Shown piece by piece: positions 33,406-42,514 of a DNA stretch of 64,000 nucleotides (position 1 is its first letter; each line of letters begins with the position of its first letter). The position numbers and the translations under genes are program-made. The notes under the pieces are model-generated. The model searched no databases. It worked only from the letters and a program-made list of their open reading frames with translations, and was not told the origin of the DNA. The stretch spans positions 1 through 64,000 of the forward strand of contig CAZRAU010000006.1 of the NCBI GenBank assembly GCA_964598025.1. The letters run 5' to 3'. This stretch comes from JALGWN01 sp964598025 (lineage in GTDB: Bacteria > Arandabacterota > Arandabacteria > Arandabacterales > Arandabacteraceae).

Positions 33406-35370
33406 ATGGTCACGGACGTATTCAGTCGGGTAGCACTTGAGGCCTCCGCCGACAGGGCCTACGATCACCTTGTTTCCATTTGCAGGTTCCACCGTATACA
33501 GGCGAGCCCGGGATATCGGGCGGCCTCGGAGTATTGTGTGGACCGCATGCTCGAGGTCTCCGAAAACGCCCGGGTGATTCACTACCCGGCGGATGCGGCG
33601 GTCAGATTCTGGCACCTCCCGTCTTTCGAAGAATGGTCCGCCAAACAGGGTATACTCGAGATTGCAGGTGTCCCGGGTTTAGCGGGCAAGCTCTCGGATT
33701 ACCAATCCTGTCCAATCTCGCTGATCCAACGCAGCAAGGCCACTCCGCCGGGGGGCGTCAGCACGGAAATCATCTATGCGGGTGAAGGGACGTCGTTGAA
33801 GGACTACCGCCGGGCTAAGGGCAAGATTGCCATATGTGATTCTCACTGCCCGCGGCACGTGTACGATGCCGCAGCGAAGGCTGGTGTCGCAGGCATCATC
33901 CTCTATCGCCACCGCCCCATACCCGAGTTGCGGACGGGCTTCGGTGTGACAGGCGTGCGGCAGTATAACTCCTTCTGGTGGAATGAGAGGGACCTCTTCG
34001 GTTTTGTGCTGACGCCCGAGGACGGCCGGCAGATTGTCTCGTACCTGTGCTCGCCGGAGGGAAAGAGGAAGCCGGTAAGGGCGTGGGCGCTGGTGGAGAG
34101 CGAATCCTATCCGGGGTCACTCGAGGTTGTGACTTCGCTTGTACCCGGGCGAGAGCCGAAGGAGATTCTAATAATAGCACATCTCTGCCATCCGAAACCC
34201 TCGGCTGGAGACAATGCCTCCGGTGTCGCCGTTGCTCTTGAGACCCATCGTGTGATCGCTCACCTAGTGGAAAAGGGAATCCTGCCTCAGCCTCGCTATG
34301 GGATACGCTTCATGCTCGTTCCGGAGATGACCGGGACTTTTGCCTATCTCTCCCGAGAACCCGGCCTCAGCCGGCGCCTCCTTTTCGGCTTGAATCTGGA
34401 CATGGTGGGGCAGGATCAGGAGACGACCGGCGCTACCCTGTGTATAGAATCTCCGCCGCTGGCGTCGCCATCCTTTACGCCCTATCTATTGGAGGCGATT
34501 GTGAGAGAGGCATTCTCGCGCGGGGCCAACCCCGCAGGGACCGCCGGTTTGCCGTCCATCAGAATGCAAGCCACCCCATTCTCGGGGGGGAGCGATCACT
34601 ATATACTGTCGGATCCCACGGTCGGGGCGCCGACTCCCATGCTCATGCAGTGGCCTGACAGATACTATCATACCAGTGGAGACACCATCGACAAGGTGTC
34701 TCCCGATGTCATGCGCAGGATGGTCATCGCCGCTTCTGTCTATGCGTACACATGTGCCCGGGCCTCCGAGGATGACCTGATGTGGCTCGCCGGTCTCACG
34801 GGTAGGGGGCTGCGGAAGTGGGTAATCGATGAAATAGGCAGGTTCTCCGAATCCGGTCGGCCGCAGCCTGTTACGCCTGAGTATATGGCAGACTTCCTTC
34901 TCAAACGCAGTAAGGAAGCCCTCAGGAGCATAAGCAAGTTATCGCCCCGTTCCAAGACGCTGCGGGCTCGGATCAAGGCCGAGGAGAGAATGCTCGCTCG
35001 CTGTATCAAGGCCGAAGCCGTTATGACGTCGGCCAGGTTAAGACGCGGGGCCGGCAGGGCGGTGTCCTCAAAGCTGGGGGATCGGTCAGGAACAGTCTAC
35101 AGGCGGACGCTCCCGGGCCCGGTCGACATGGGCGCGCTTCTCATGGATCTCGGCCCCAGGTGGAAGGCCCGCTACCGGAGGTGGCTGACGAAGGAGAAGG
35201 CGGCATACGTAATGCAGCCGCTAACGCTCTACTGGATGGATGGCCGGAGGCCCTCGGAGGAGATCTGTCGGCTCCTGGCTGCGGAGACAGGTCATTGCAA
35301 TCCAGAGTTCTTGGGGTTCTATCTTGACCTCCTTGAGGAAGCCGGCATCATCGAGCCCGTAGAAGTCTGA
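33406..35370 (+). CDS. M28-type aminopeptidase with DUF4910-like arrangement
   Basis: The 654-residue protein starts at ATG 33406 (SD AGGAAAGGGG). The zinc-site motifs of M28 peptidases are visible: IIAHLCHPKPSAGDNASG (His and bridging Asp), VPEMTGT (catalytic Glu and ligand), NLDMVGQD (Asp) and YHTSGDTID (His). A protease-associated-like insert lies between about residues 130 and 220. The C-terminal 150 residues look helical with a winged-helix-like end. No signal peptide is evident. It probably trims peptides in the cytoplasm. Confidence 0.85.
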   Translation: MVTDVFSRVALEASADRAYDHLVSICRFHRIQASPGYRAASEYCVDRMLEVSENARVIHYPADAAVRFWHLPSFEEWSAKQGILEIAGVPGLAGKLSDYQSCPISLIQRSKATPPGGVSTEIIYAGEGTSLKDYRRAKGKIAICDSHCPRHVYDAAAKAGVAGIILYRHRPIPELRTGFGVTGVRQYNSFWWNERDLFGFVLTPEDGRQIVSYLCSPEGKRKPVRAWALVESESYPGSLEVVTSLVPGREPKEILIIAHLCHPKPSAGDNASGVAVALETHRVIAHLVEKGILPQPRYGIRFMLVPEMTGTFAYLSREPGLSRRLLFGLNLDMVGQDQETTGATLCIESPPLASPSFTPYLLEAIVREAFSRGANPAGTAGLPSIRMQATPFSGGSDHYILSDPTVGAPTPMLMQWPDRYYHTSGDTIDKVSPDVMRRMVIAASVYAYTCARASEDDLMWLAGLTGRGLRKWVIDEIGRFSESGRPQPVTPEYMADFLLKRSKEALRSISKLSPRSKTLRARIKAEERMLARCIKAEAVMTSARLRRGAGRAVSSKLGDRSGTVYRRTLPGPVDMGALLMDLGPRWKARYRRWLTKEKAAYVMQPLTLYWMDGRRPSEEICRLLAAETGHCNPEFLGFYLDLLEEAGIIEPVEV

Positions 35371-35688
35371 CACCGCATCGTTCACGAGGGGCGAGTGTCT
35401 CGGCAGCAGATGGGTATTTATCACCAGGCTGCGCCAGGATTTCATAGGCTCAAAGCTACCTTTGGGTGCTCCGCAGATCGGGCAGACCCAATCGCCGGGC
35501 AGGTCCTCGAATTTGGTGCCTGCCGCTATGTTATTGTCGGGATCACCTACCGCGGGGTCATAGACGTAGCCGCAATGACATGCGAACTCCTGATTCCCAG
35601 ATTGATTTATGCTTGACAGCGTCCACGGGTGTGTGGTTAGTATGTGTGAGTCGGTCCGAGCATGTGGAAGCGCATGGACGGCTACCAC
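35221..35688 (-). CDS. Rubredoxin-like gene with doubtful start and end (possible frameshift)
   Basis: The core FACHCGYVYDPAVGD with WVCPICGAPKGSFEPM (35434-35589) is a normal rubredoxin with both C-x-x-C iron-binding pairs. The family is about 52 residues. This frame instead runs some 70 residues further, antisense through the end of the M28 gene, to 35221. One frame away a TGA TAA pair lies 11 bases after the core (35418-35423), where a rubredoxin should end. Upstream, no start codon with an SD is in frame; the first ATG is at 35688. The gene may be decayed, frameshifted by a sequencing error, or use a rare start. Confidence 0.55.
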   Translation of the reverse strand: MVAVHALPHARTDSHILTTHPWTLSSINQSGNQEFACHCGYVYDPAVGDPDNNIAAGTKFEDLPGDWVCPICGAPKGSFEPMKSWRSLVINTHLLPRHSPLVNDAVSDFYGLDDAGFLKEVKIEPQELWIAMTCLRSQEPTDLLRGPPAIHPVER

Positions 35689-35701
35689 CGGAAGGGGGAA
35701 G

Positions 35702-36916
35702 ATGCGGAGCCGAGCGGTCTTGATCGTTCTATTGGCTGTTGTCTTTCTCCTGCCGGCGTTACTTTGGTGCCAAACCCCTGATTCGGCGGTCGTCGAGCCG
35801 ATCTCTGTACGCCCGCCTTCCGGGTTCCGGGTCTTCGATACTCCGAGCGATCATGCTCAGAGCCTGACCCTCGAATGGGGTCTTTCCCCTGATGACGGCG
35901 GGGGCGCGGACAATGTTGTGGGCTACCGGATACTGCGTTCCGAATCCGCCGACGGGGAATTCACCGTGGTAGGTGAGGCGCCGGCCGGCGAAAGCGAATA
36001 TGCCGACCGGGGCACGACCGGCGGGACCGCGTATTACTACAGGATAATGGCTGTGGCCGCCGGTGGGGTGAGCGAGATGGTAGGGGCGGGCCCCGCCACC
36101 CCCAAGCAGAATTGGTTTAGCCGGGACCGGGCGAATCTCATGGTAATCGCCATAATCCTCGTCTTCGCGATAACTTACTTCATATATTTGAGCACTACGG
36201 GCCGGGATCTTTACATACGGAAGATCGCCGGACTGGAAGCCGTAAACGAAGCGGTGGGACGGGCCACCGAGATGGGACGGCCCATTCTTTTCGTCCCGGG
36301 TATCCAGGATATGGACAACGTCCAGACGGTGGCCGGGATCGCCATACTGGGCCATATTGCCCAGCGGACCGCCACCTATGAAACCCAACTTGAGGTCCCC
36401 GTGTCACGTTCCATCACCATGAGCGTTGGCAGGGAGACGGTCAAACAGGCCTATCTGGAGGCAGGGAGGCCGGACCTCTACAATGATGACATAGTCCACT
36501 ATATCACCGACGAGCAATTCGGATACGTGGCTGCCGTGGACGGGATCATGGTAAGGGAGCGGCCTGCAGCATGTTTCTACCTGGGAGCCTTTTTCGCGGA
36601 GTCGTTGATATTGGCCGAGACCGGCAACTCCATCGGGGCCATCCAGGTGGCCGGCACGGCGATGCCTACTCAGCTCCCCTTCTTCGTCGCTGCCTGTGAC
36701 TACACCCTTATCGGCGAAGAGCTCTTCGCGGCCAGTGCGTATCTCACGGAAGACAAGAAGATGAAGGGCAGCCTCAAAGGTCAGGATGCCGGAAAAGCCG
36801 TTGCCATGTTCTTCGTAGTCCTGGGAGTAGGACTGGGGACGCTGGCCCTAGTGACCGGCAGCAGCGGGCTTAAGTCGGCGTACGAGTTCATACTTAGTTT
36901 CTTCAGTTTGAACTGA
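35702..36916 (+). CDS. DUF6754-type membrane protein with fibronectin-III domain
   Basis: The 404-residue protein has a signal/anchor (AVLIVLLAVVFLLPALLWC), a fibronectin type III domain (about residues 40-130: GFRVFDTPSDHAQSLTLEWG, then ADRGTTGGTAYYYRI), and a second membrane helix (LMVIAIILVFAITYFIYL). After this comes a conserved soluble domain (IRKIAGLEAVNEAVGRATEM, GRPILFVPG, EQFGYVAAVDGIMV, FFVAACDYTLIGEELFAASA), then a third helix near the end. The domain matches what I recall as DUF6754. It heads a tight four-gene membrane operon and is probably the scaffold of a complex. Function is unknown. Confidence 0.82.
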   Translation: MRSRAVLIVLLAVVFLLPALLWCQTPDSAVVEPISVRPPSGFRVFDTPSDHAQSLTLEWGLSPDDGGGADNVVGYRILRSESADGEFTVVGEAPAGESEYADRGTTGGTAYYYRIMAVAAGGVSEMVGAGPATPKQNWFSRDRANLMVIAIILVFAITYFIYLSTTGRDLYIRKIAGLEAVNEAVGRATEMGRPILFVPGIQDMDNVQTVAGIAILGHIAQRTATYETQLEVPVSRSITMSVGRETVKQAYLEAGRPDLYNDDIVHYITDEQFGYVAAVDGIMVRERPAACFYLGAFFAESLILAETGNSIGAIQVAGTAMPTQLPFFVAACDYTLIGEELFAASAYLTEDKKMKGSLKGQDAGKAVAMFFVVLGVGLGTLALVTGSSGLKSAYEFILSFFSLN

Positions 36917-36926
36917 GAGGGATTGC

Positions 36927-37613
36927 GTGAAGAGAACCATACCGCTGCTGATCACCTTCTTTGTAGGTCTCGCCCTCATCATCGCGATGTTTATTCCCCA
37001 CTCGCCTTTCCACGAGTTGGACAGCCAATTCTCGATCTTCTATGATGTCATAGCTGTCTTTGCCTTCATACTGGGAGGCGGCAACCTTCTGAAAGTCCAT
37101 CTCAACAAGATCCAGCATAAGCGCAGGGACTGGGGATACAGCATCGTCACAGTGAGCGCCTTCATGCTGATGCTCATAGCCGGGCTTTTCAAGATCGGGG
37201 TTCCGGAAGGATGGACCGGGGACTACCAGGCGACAGGAAGCCTGTTCAAGTATCTTTATGACACGACCTTCCAACCGCTACAGGCCACGATGTTTTCGCT
37301 GCTGGCGTTCTTTGTGGCCTCTGCTTCCTATAGAGCCTTCCGGGCCAAGACCCGGGAGGCCACGATTCTCCTGGTGGCGGCATTCGTGATCCTGCTGAGG
37401 CCGACACCGCTGGGCTATTATCTTACTTTCTGGCTGCCGGGGCCTCTCAAGTTCCTGCATATACCCAATCTCAGCACATGGATACTCTCAGTTCCCAACA
37501 TGGCCGGGCAACGGGCCATCATGATCGGGATCGCTCTGGGTATCGTTTCGACATCGCTGAGATTGATACTGGGCATAGAGAGATCTTACTTGGGCGGCGA
37601 GGGCCGGAGTTAG
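36927..37613 (+). CDS. Polytopic membrane protein, second gene of the DUF6754 operon
   Basis: The 228-residue protein has about six membrane segments, starting with IPLLITFFVGLALIIAMFI, with a cytoplasmic loop (NKIQHKRRDWGY) after the second. GTG 36927 lies 10 bases after the upstream stop. The Asp-rich loop VPEGWTGDYQATGSLFKYLYD may be conserved. No known transporter or enzyme motif is visible. Operon context ties it to the DUF6754 protein. Confidence 0.78.
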   Translation: MKRTIPLLITFFVGLALIIAMFIPHSPFHELDSQFSIFYDVIAVFAFILGGGNLLKVHLNKIQHKRRDWGYSIVTVSAFMLMLIAGLFKIGVPEGWTGDYQATGSLFKYLYDTTFQPLQATMFSLLAFFVASASYRAFRAKTREATILLVAAFVILLRPTPLGYYLTFWLPGPLKFLHIPNLSTWILSVPNMAGQRAIMIGIALGIVSTSLRLILGIERSYLGGEGRS

Positions 37614-37616
37614 AGC

Positions 37617-38492
37617 ATGGCGAAAGAGGACAAGAGGACTTTACTCGAACGTTTGAGCAATCTGGATAGAAGAGTTATCTTCCTCCTGATCGCCCTGGCA
37701 GTGATCATCCCGCTGATCATGCACTATACCACGTCCATACCGCCCAGCCTCATAGTCCAGACCCTTTACGACAAGGTGGATGGCATGCCCCCGGGTGCCA
37801 AGATCCTCATGAGTTTCGACTACGGCCCGAGCACGGCGCCCGAAAACCAGCCCATGGCCAATGCGCTGATCCGCCATGCACTTGAGAAGGGTCATCGTGT
37901 CTATCTCATGGCGCTCTGGCCCACGGGCGCAAGGCAATCACAGGAGCTGATAGACGAGATAATAAGCGTGGAGTATCCGAATAAGGTCGAGGGAGAGGAT
38001 TGGATTCATCTCGGCTACAAGGCCGGGAACCAGGGGCTCATAAACACCCTGATGTCGAACATAAGGGCCATGTACACAACAGACATTTCAGGCCGATCCG
38101 TCGATGAGTTTCCCATGATGGATGGCATAAACACACTTCGGGATTTCGATCTGATTCTGGCCCTGGGGTCGGGTTTCCCGGGCACCAAGGAGTGGATCCA
38201 GTTCGCCGGCGACCCGGGCGACATACCCGTGGGTGGAGGCACAACCGCAGTCATGGCGCCGCTGTTGTTCCCGTATTATCCCAAGCAGATGGTGGGACTC
38301 ATGGGCGGTCTGCAGGGGGCGGCCGAGTACGAAGCGGCTCTGATCGAAAACTATCCGCAGCTGCGGCAGAGATCGCGGATTGCAAGCACGACCATGGGAC
38401 CTCAAGTCACGGCGCACCTTGTTATCATAGCCTTTATAATCGTAGGCAACATGACGTATCTCTTCGAACGCAGGCGTTCCAGGAAATACTAG
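37617..38492 (+). CDS. Two-helix membrane protein with central globular domain, third gene of the DUF6754 operon
   Basis: The 291-residue protein has a membrane helix near the N-terminus (VIFLLIALAVIIPLIM) and one near the C-terminus (VTAHLVIIAFIIVGNMTYLF). Between them is a soluble alpha/beta domain with a Rossmann-like start (GAKILMSFDYGPSTAPENQP) and Gly-rich loops (ALGSGFPGTKEW, PVGGGTTAVMAPLLFPYY, GLMGGLQGAAEYE). The spacing is 3 bases from the previous gene. I recognise no family. The domain could sense or bind a small ligand. Confidence 0.78.
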   Translation: MAKEDKRTLLERLSNLDRRVIFLLIALAVIIPLIMHYTTSIPPSLIVQTLYDKVDGMPPGAKILMSFDYGPSTAPENQPMANALIRHALEKGHRVYLMALWPTGARQSQELIDEIISVEYPNKVEGEDWIHLGYKAGNQGLINTLMSNIRAMYTTDISGRSVDEFPMMDGINTLRDFDLILALGSGFPGTKEWIQFAGDPGDIPVGGGTTAVMAPLLFPYYPKQMVGLMGGLQGAAEYEAALIENYPQLRQRSRIASTTMGPQVTAHLVIIAFIIVGNMTYLFERRRSRKY

Positions 38493-38503
38493 GAGGGAGC
38501 ATT

Positions 38504-39211
38504 TTGGAGGGGCAACCGTTTTTCGCATCGCCGCTTGCGAATGCCATAGGGGTGTGGATCGGGGCTTTTATGACCCTCATGATCTTCAGCTTCCTTTACA
38601 AGGACAATCCTTTCTATAAGTTCGCGGAGCATCTGTTTGTAGGGATTTCAGCGGCTTACTGGATGACGGTTGCCTTCTGGACCACTTTGATTCCCAATAT
38701 GATCGCACGGTTGTGGCCCTCTCATATGGGTGGCGTGCTTCCTTCCGCCGTAGGCAACCACTGGCAGTGGCAGTACCTGGTCCCCTTGATACTCGGGCTA
38801 ATCCTCCTCACGCGACTGGTCAGCCGGATAGCGTGGCTATCCCGGTGGGCAATGGCATTCGTCATAGGATACGCTGCCGGGACCAACTTCACCCGGTATC
38901 TCCAGTCGGATTTCGTGAGCCAGATACACAACACGATGGTCCCGCTCTATGAGCCCGGGAAGACTGTGGGGGCTACCATTGGAACCATCTTCTCAAGTCT
39001 CGTGATCGTGGGTGGGGTGATCTGCGCCATCGTCTATTTCTACTTTTCCAAGGAGCACAAGGGCGTGTTCGGCAAGGCGGCCCGGGTGGGTGTATGGGTG
39101 CTTATGACCGCGTTCGGCGCGTCATTTGGTTACACGGTGATGGCCCGGGTGTCGCTTCTCACCGGCCGCATGCGCTTCCTCATAGAATGGGCCTCAGGGC
39201 AGTCCTGGTAG
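38504..39211 (+). CDS. Polytopic membrane protein, last gene of the DUF6754 operon
   Basis: The 235-residue protein has about six membrane segments (ANAIGVWIGAFMTLMIFSFL; YLVPLILGLILLTRLV; FSSLVIVGGVICAIVYFYF). The start is TTG 38504 with SD AGGAGGGAG directly upstream. The N-terminal helix is followed by FKYKDNP-like sequence (YKDNPFYKFAEHLFVGISAA). The family is not recognised. Together with the three upstream genes it makes a compact operon with gaps of 3-11 bases. Confidence 0.78.
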   Translation: MEGQPFFASPLANAIGVWIGAFMTLMIFSFLYKDNPFYKFAEHLFVGISAAYWMTVAFWTTLIPNMIARLWPSHMGGVLPSAVGNHWQWQYLVPLILGLILLTRLVSRIAWLSRWAMAFVIGYAAGTNFTRYLQSDFVSQIHNTMVPLYEPGKTVGATIGTIFSSLVIVGGVICAIVYFYFSKEHKGVFGKAARVGVWVLMTAFGASFGYTVMARVSLLTGRMRFLIEWASGQSW

Positions 39212-39383
39212 TCACCGCGTCTGCCCTTGCATTCACAGCAAATCGGCGTTTCTCGACTGCCTGATTGCCTGCTTTCTTGCGTACACCCATGTCCCGGTCT
39301 GAAACCGGCTATTGCGTTGGGGCCGAAATCAGATAGACTTAAGAAACAACTGTCTGGTCAGGGCCGAATATCCGGAGGTGTGT

Positions 39384-40283
39384 TTGAAGGGAGAACTCTG
39401 CAGGACCGTAACCGCCGATGGACTGGAGCTTCAGGGATTCCTTGCTTTGCCTGACGGCGATGCTCCCGAGGCCGGGGTGCTTCACATACATGGTCTCGCG
39501 GGCAATTTCTATGAGAACCGTTTCATAGACAATGTCGCCCGTACGATTGCGAATTCGGGGCTTGGCTTTCTCACGGTTAATACCCGCGGTCGGGATTACC
39601 TATCCGACTTCATCTGTGAGAAGCCGGACGGCACGAAGGAATACAGGCAGATAGGTGGGATCCACGAGATCTTCGAGGAGTGTGTCGAAGACATAGGTGC
39701 GTGGATCGCCTACCTCCGGTCAAGGGGAATGCGGAGTATCATCCTTCAGGGGCACAGTCACGGGGCGCTCAAGGTGACCTACCACCTTTACAGCAAAGCC
39801 GACCCCGGCGTGGCCGGCCTTGTGCTTCTGTCTCCCTCAGATGATTTCGGGTGCCAGCGATCCAGGCTCGGTGACAAGTTCGCCGAAGCTATCGGTGTGG
39901 CGCGCGCCATGGTCGCGGAGGGTCGGGGCAGCGACCTAATGCCCGCTCGGTACTTCCATTACCCCGTCTCCGCCTGCACCTATCTCGACATTTTCGATGA
40001 TGGCTCCAGGCTCGGGATATTCAATCTGTCGCGGACGGACAGCCGGGACTTCCCGGAGCTCCGGGCGATTCGGGTGCCGGTACTTGCGATTGTAGGCTCG
40101 GTGGACGAGGCCTTCCTGGGGACACCGGAGAAGTATCTATCGCTCATAGAAGCTGAGCTTGGGGCAGCTCCGGATTTTGTGGGGGAGATCATACAGGGAG
40201 CGCCTCACAACTACCTGGATTTTGAGGACGAGGTCGCCCGGCACATAGGTAAGTGGCTACGCTCCGGCGTGGTGACATTCTGA
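39384..40283 (+). CDS. Alpha/beta hydrolase
   Basis: The 299-residue protein has the nucleophile elbow LQGHSHGAL (Ser in G-H-S-H-G), an acid in VGSVDEAF and a His in QGAPHNYLDF near the end, the classical Ser-Asp-His order. HIHGLAGNFYENRF at the start contributes the oxyanion loop. It resembles the DUF1749/serine-aminopeptidase-like hydrolases. TTG 39384 is chosen for the GGAGG six bases upstream; a TTG at 39312 would add 24 residues. The substrate is unknown. Confidence 0.82.
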   Translation: MKGELCRTVTADGLELQGFLALPDGDAPEAGVLHIHGLAGNFYENRFIDNVARTIANSGLGFLTVNTRGRDYLSDFICEKPDGTKEYRQIGGIHEIFEECVEDIGAWIAYLRSRGMRSIILQGHSHGALKVTYHLYSKADPGVAGLVLLSPSDDFGCQRSRLGDKFAEAIGVARAMVAEGRGSDLMPARYFHYPVSACTYLDIFDDGSRLGIFNLSRTDSRDFPELRAIRVPVLAIVGSVDEAFLGTPEKYLSLIEAELGAAPDFVGEIIQGAPHNYLDFEDEVARHIGKWLRSGVVTF

Positions 40284-40378
40284 TCAGTCGGGCAGCTCAG
40301 ACTGACAGGAGTGCCGCCTGCGATGGGGCGGGCACAGATGGCATGCACCGGCTAACCGGTTAGGAGGACACCGATCTG

Positions 40379-41191
40379 ATGAGCGAGATCTATGACATTC
40401 TTCGGGATCAGGCTCTTAAGAAGACGAGGGACTTCAAGGACGACGATTTCCTGATAAGGGGTCTTTGGAAGATCGACCTGGCATTTCGGCCGAATGTGCA
40501 CGAAAGGACATTCCGCTATGCGTTCCTGGTGAGCCAAACCGTCGGCCAGGGGTCTTGTTACTGTGACACGGAGCTCGTGATCGACGATACCCTTATCGGG
40601 AAAGACGCACGGGAAGTCATCGAGGAGAGAGACTGTTACAGTATCTCCGTGCTCGATTCGCTCTATGCCTCAATACCCAAGAAACCGTTTCGTGTGCACG
40701 AGATACGAGGCAATTCGATTCAGAAGACCGCCCTCCGGAACGAAATCCTCATGAGTGAAGTCGAAGCGGTCCTGGGATCGGTGAGGGCTGAGAATCCCCG
40801 AATCCTCAATGTGGGCGTTCTCGGCAACCTGATCAAGGGACTGGCGGACAAAGGTTATTCGGTGGTGGCCACCGATCTGGAGGAAGGGATCATAGGCACT
40901 TCGGTTCATGGCACCAGTATCGAACACGGATCCAGGACCTACCACCACATCGCCGATTCGGATGTGGCGGTAATCACCGGGATGACCCTTACGACGGATG
41001 CCATGGGAGATATCATCGAGACTTGCAAGACCCATGGGACCAAGATAGTGATCTTCGCGGAGACCGGCGCCAATTTCGGGGAGGAATACTGCACCACACT
41101 GGGCGTCGATTCGGTGGTGTCGGAGCTCTTCCCCTTCTATATCTTCCAGGGCGTGAGCACGATTGAGGTCCACAGGAAGGGTGTGGCATGA
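40379..41191 (+). CDS. DUF364-type protein (Rossmann-like, putative metal/chelator-related)
   Basis: The 270-residue protein has the DUF364 pattern: an N-terminal alpha/beta part (GQGSCYCDTELVIDDTLIGK) and a C-terminal Rossmann-like part (RILNVGVLGNLIKGLADKGY, then VAVITGMTLTTDAMGDII). DUF364 has been annotated as a putative heavy-metal chelation domain. Its stop codon overlaps the start of the PLP decarboxylase by 4 bases (ATGA), so the two products are made together and probably act on one pathway. Confidence 0.78.
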   Translation: MSEIYDILRDQALKKTRDFKDDDFLIRGLWKIDLAFRPNVHERTFRYAFLVSQTVGQGSCYCDTELVIDDTLIGKDAREVIEERDCYSISVLDSLYASIPKKPFRVHEIRGNSIQKTALRNEILMSEVEAVLGSVRAENPRILNVGVLGNLIKGLADKGYSVVATDLEEGIIGTSVHGTSIEHGSRTYHHIADSDVAVITGMTLTTDAMGDIIETCKTHGTKIVIFAETGANFGEEYCTTLGVDSVVSELFPFYIFQGVSTIEVHRKGVA

Positions 41192-42450
41192 TTGAGAAGT
41201 ATTTCATCAAGAACAACACGTTCTGCGCCGATGGGGTCGGGATCGATGAGGTTGTGTCAACCTGCGGCACACCCTGTTATCTCTATGCTGCAAGCGTAAT
41301 CGATGAGAAGTATAAGAGAATCACATCCGGTTTCCCTGGGTTCGACATATTCTACTCCTTCAAGGCCAATCCGAATGTTGCAATCGCCCGAAGATTGCGC
41401 TCACTGGGGGCCTGCGCCGACATAAGTTCCATGGGTGAGCTCGAGGCCGCTATCGAGGCGGGTTTTGAGCCCGGGGATATTGCCTTTGTGGGACCGGGCA
41501 AGACCGAGCGGGAAATCGACGCGGCAATCCGGACAGGGGTGTATGCCGTAGCTGCTGAGTCGGCACAGGAGCTGGCTCTGATCGAAACCGTATCACGCAG
41601 GCTATCCGTGCCGGTGGATGTCTTGCTCAGGATCAACACACTGGAAAAGCCGTCCTCGCCCGAGATGATGGTTGGGGGCCCGAGCAAATTTGGGTTCGAT
41701 GAGGAGTCGGTGGTCCAAGCGGTGCGAGGAGTGAAACTCGACGGCGCCCGGCTTGTCGGCATCCACGTTTATTCCGCGAGCCAGGTCTTGGATTCAGGCT
41801 TCATCTCGAAGCACCTTGATTACGTTGCCGGCCTGGCCCTGAGCCTTTCAAACGAACTGGACTTCGAGCTCCGTTGCATCGACTTCGGAGGAGGCTTCGG
41901 TGTTCCGTACGAGAATGACCAGTCCGATCTGGATCTCGTACCCATATCACTGGTCGCTGCAGGCGTGAGACGGAGGCTGGCGGAACAAGCGCCGGGTTGC
42001 CGGCTTATTCTCGAGGTGGGACGGTATCTGCTTGCCGAGTCCGGCGTCTTCGTTACCAGGGCGCTTCGGATCAAGGAATCCAGGGGGACATGCTTCATCA
42101 TAACCGATGGAGGCATGAACCACTTCAGCAGACCGGTCTTCATGCGCGTGAAGCACGCTGCCCGGATTCTGAACAAGCTTGCGCTTAGAAGTGACACCAG
42201 GTGCAGCGTCGCAGGTCCCATCTGCACGCCGATCGATGTAATGGCGACCGATGTGCTGCTGCCCCGTCCCGAGGCCGGTGATGTGGTGGGGATCTTCCAT
42301 GCCGGAGCCTACGGATATACGATGAGTATGATGGACTTCATGAGCCTGGGTGCACCCGCCGAGGTCCTGGCCGATGCCGGCCGGCTCCGCCTGATACGCA
42401 AGCCCAAGCCGCCGGCCCATGCCCTGGACGGCCAGATCTTTCCCGGATAG
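41188..42450 (+). CDS. Type III PLP-dependent decarboxylase (diaminopimelate/ornithine decarboxylase-like)
   Basis: The 420-residue protein has the alanine-racemase-fold barrel. The PLP Lys is in FDIFYSFKANPN, the Gly-rich phosphate loop in DFGGGFGVPY, EVGRYLLAESG replaces the usual EPGR, and HAGAYGYTMSMMDF holds the conserved Tyr. The loop that is CESGD in DAP decarboxylase reads PICTPIDV here, as in the exosortase-associated or amino-acid decarboxylase branches. It is coupled to the DUF364 gene. The substrate is likely a diamino or amino acid carboxylate and is not determined. Confidence 0.85.
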   Translation: MIEKYFIKNNTFCADGVGIDEVVSTCGTPCYLYAASVIDEKYKRITSGFPGFDIFYSFKANPNVAIARRLRSLGACADISSMGELEAAIEAGFEPGDIAFVGPGKTEREIDAAIRTGVYAVAAESAQELALIETVSRRLSVPVDVLLRINTLEKPSSPEMMVGGPSKFGFDEESVVQAVRGVKLDGARLVGIHVYSASQVLDSGFISKHLDYVAGLALSLSNELDFELRCIDFGGGFGVPYENDQSDLDLVPISLVAAGVRRRLAEQAPGCRLILEVGRYLLAESGVFVTRALRIKESRGTCFIITDGGMNHFSRPVFMRVKHAARILNKLALRSDTRCSVAGPICTPIDVMATDVLLPRPEAGDVVGIFHAGAYGYTMSMMDFMSLGAPAEVLADAGRLRLIRKPKPPAHALDGQIFPG

Positions 42451-42461
42451 TCACCGTTTGT

Positions 42462-42500
42462 GTAGCGCAGGGATTCCACCCCCGACGGCGACCTGCCGCC
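42462..42500 (+). repeat. Dispersed GTAG-type palindromic repeat, variant
   Basis: GTAGCGCAGGGATTCCACCC followed by CCGACGGCG and CCTGCCGCC; it aligns with the 46160 and 10624 copies with one arm mutated. Confidence 0.5.
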
Positions 42501-42514
42501 CCATCGGTACAAGG

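Noticed and set aside
35221..35433. The 70-residue C-terminal extension of the rubredoxin frame as a new domain
   Set aside because: It is antisense to the end of the M28 gene, has no domain-like pattern, and begins just where the family normally ends.
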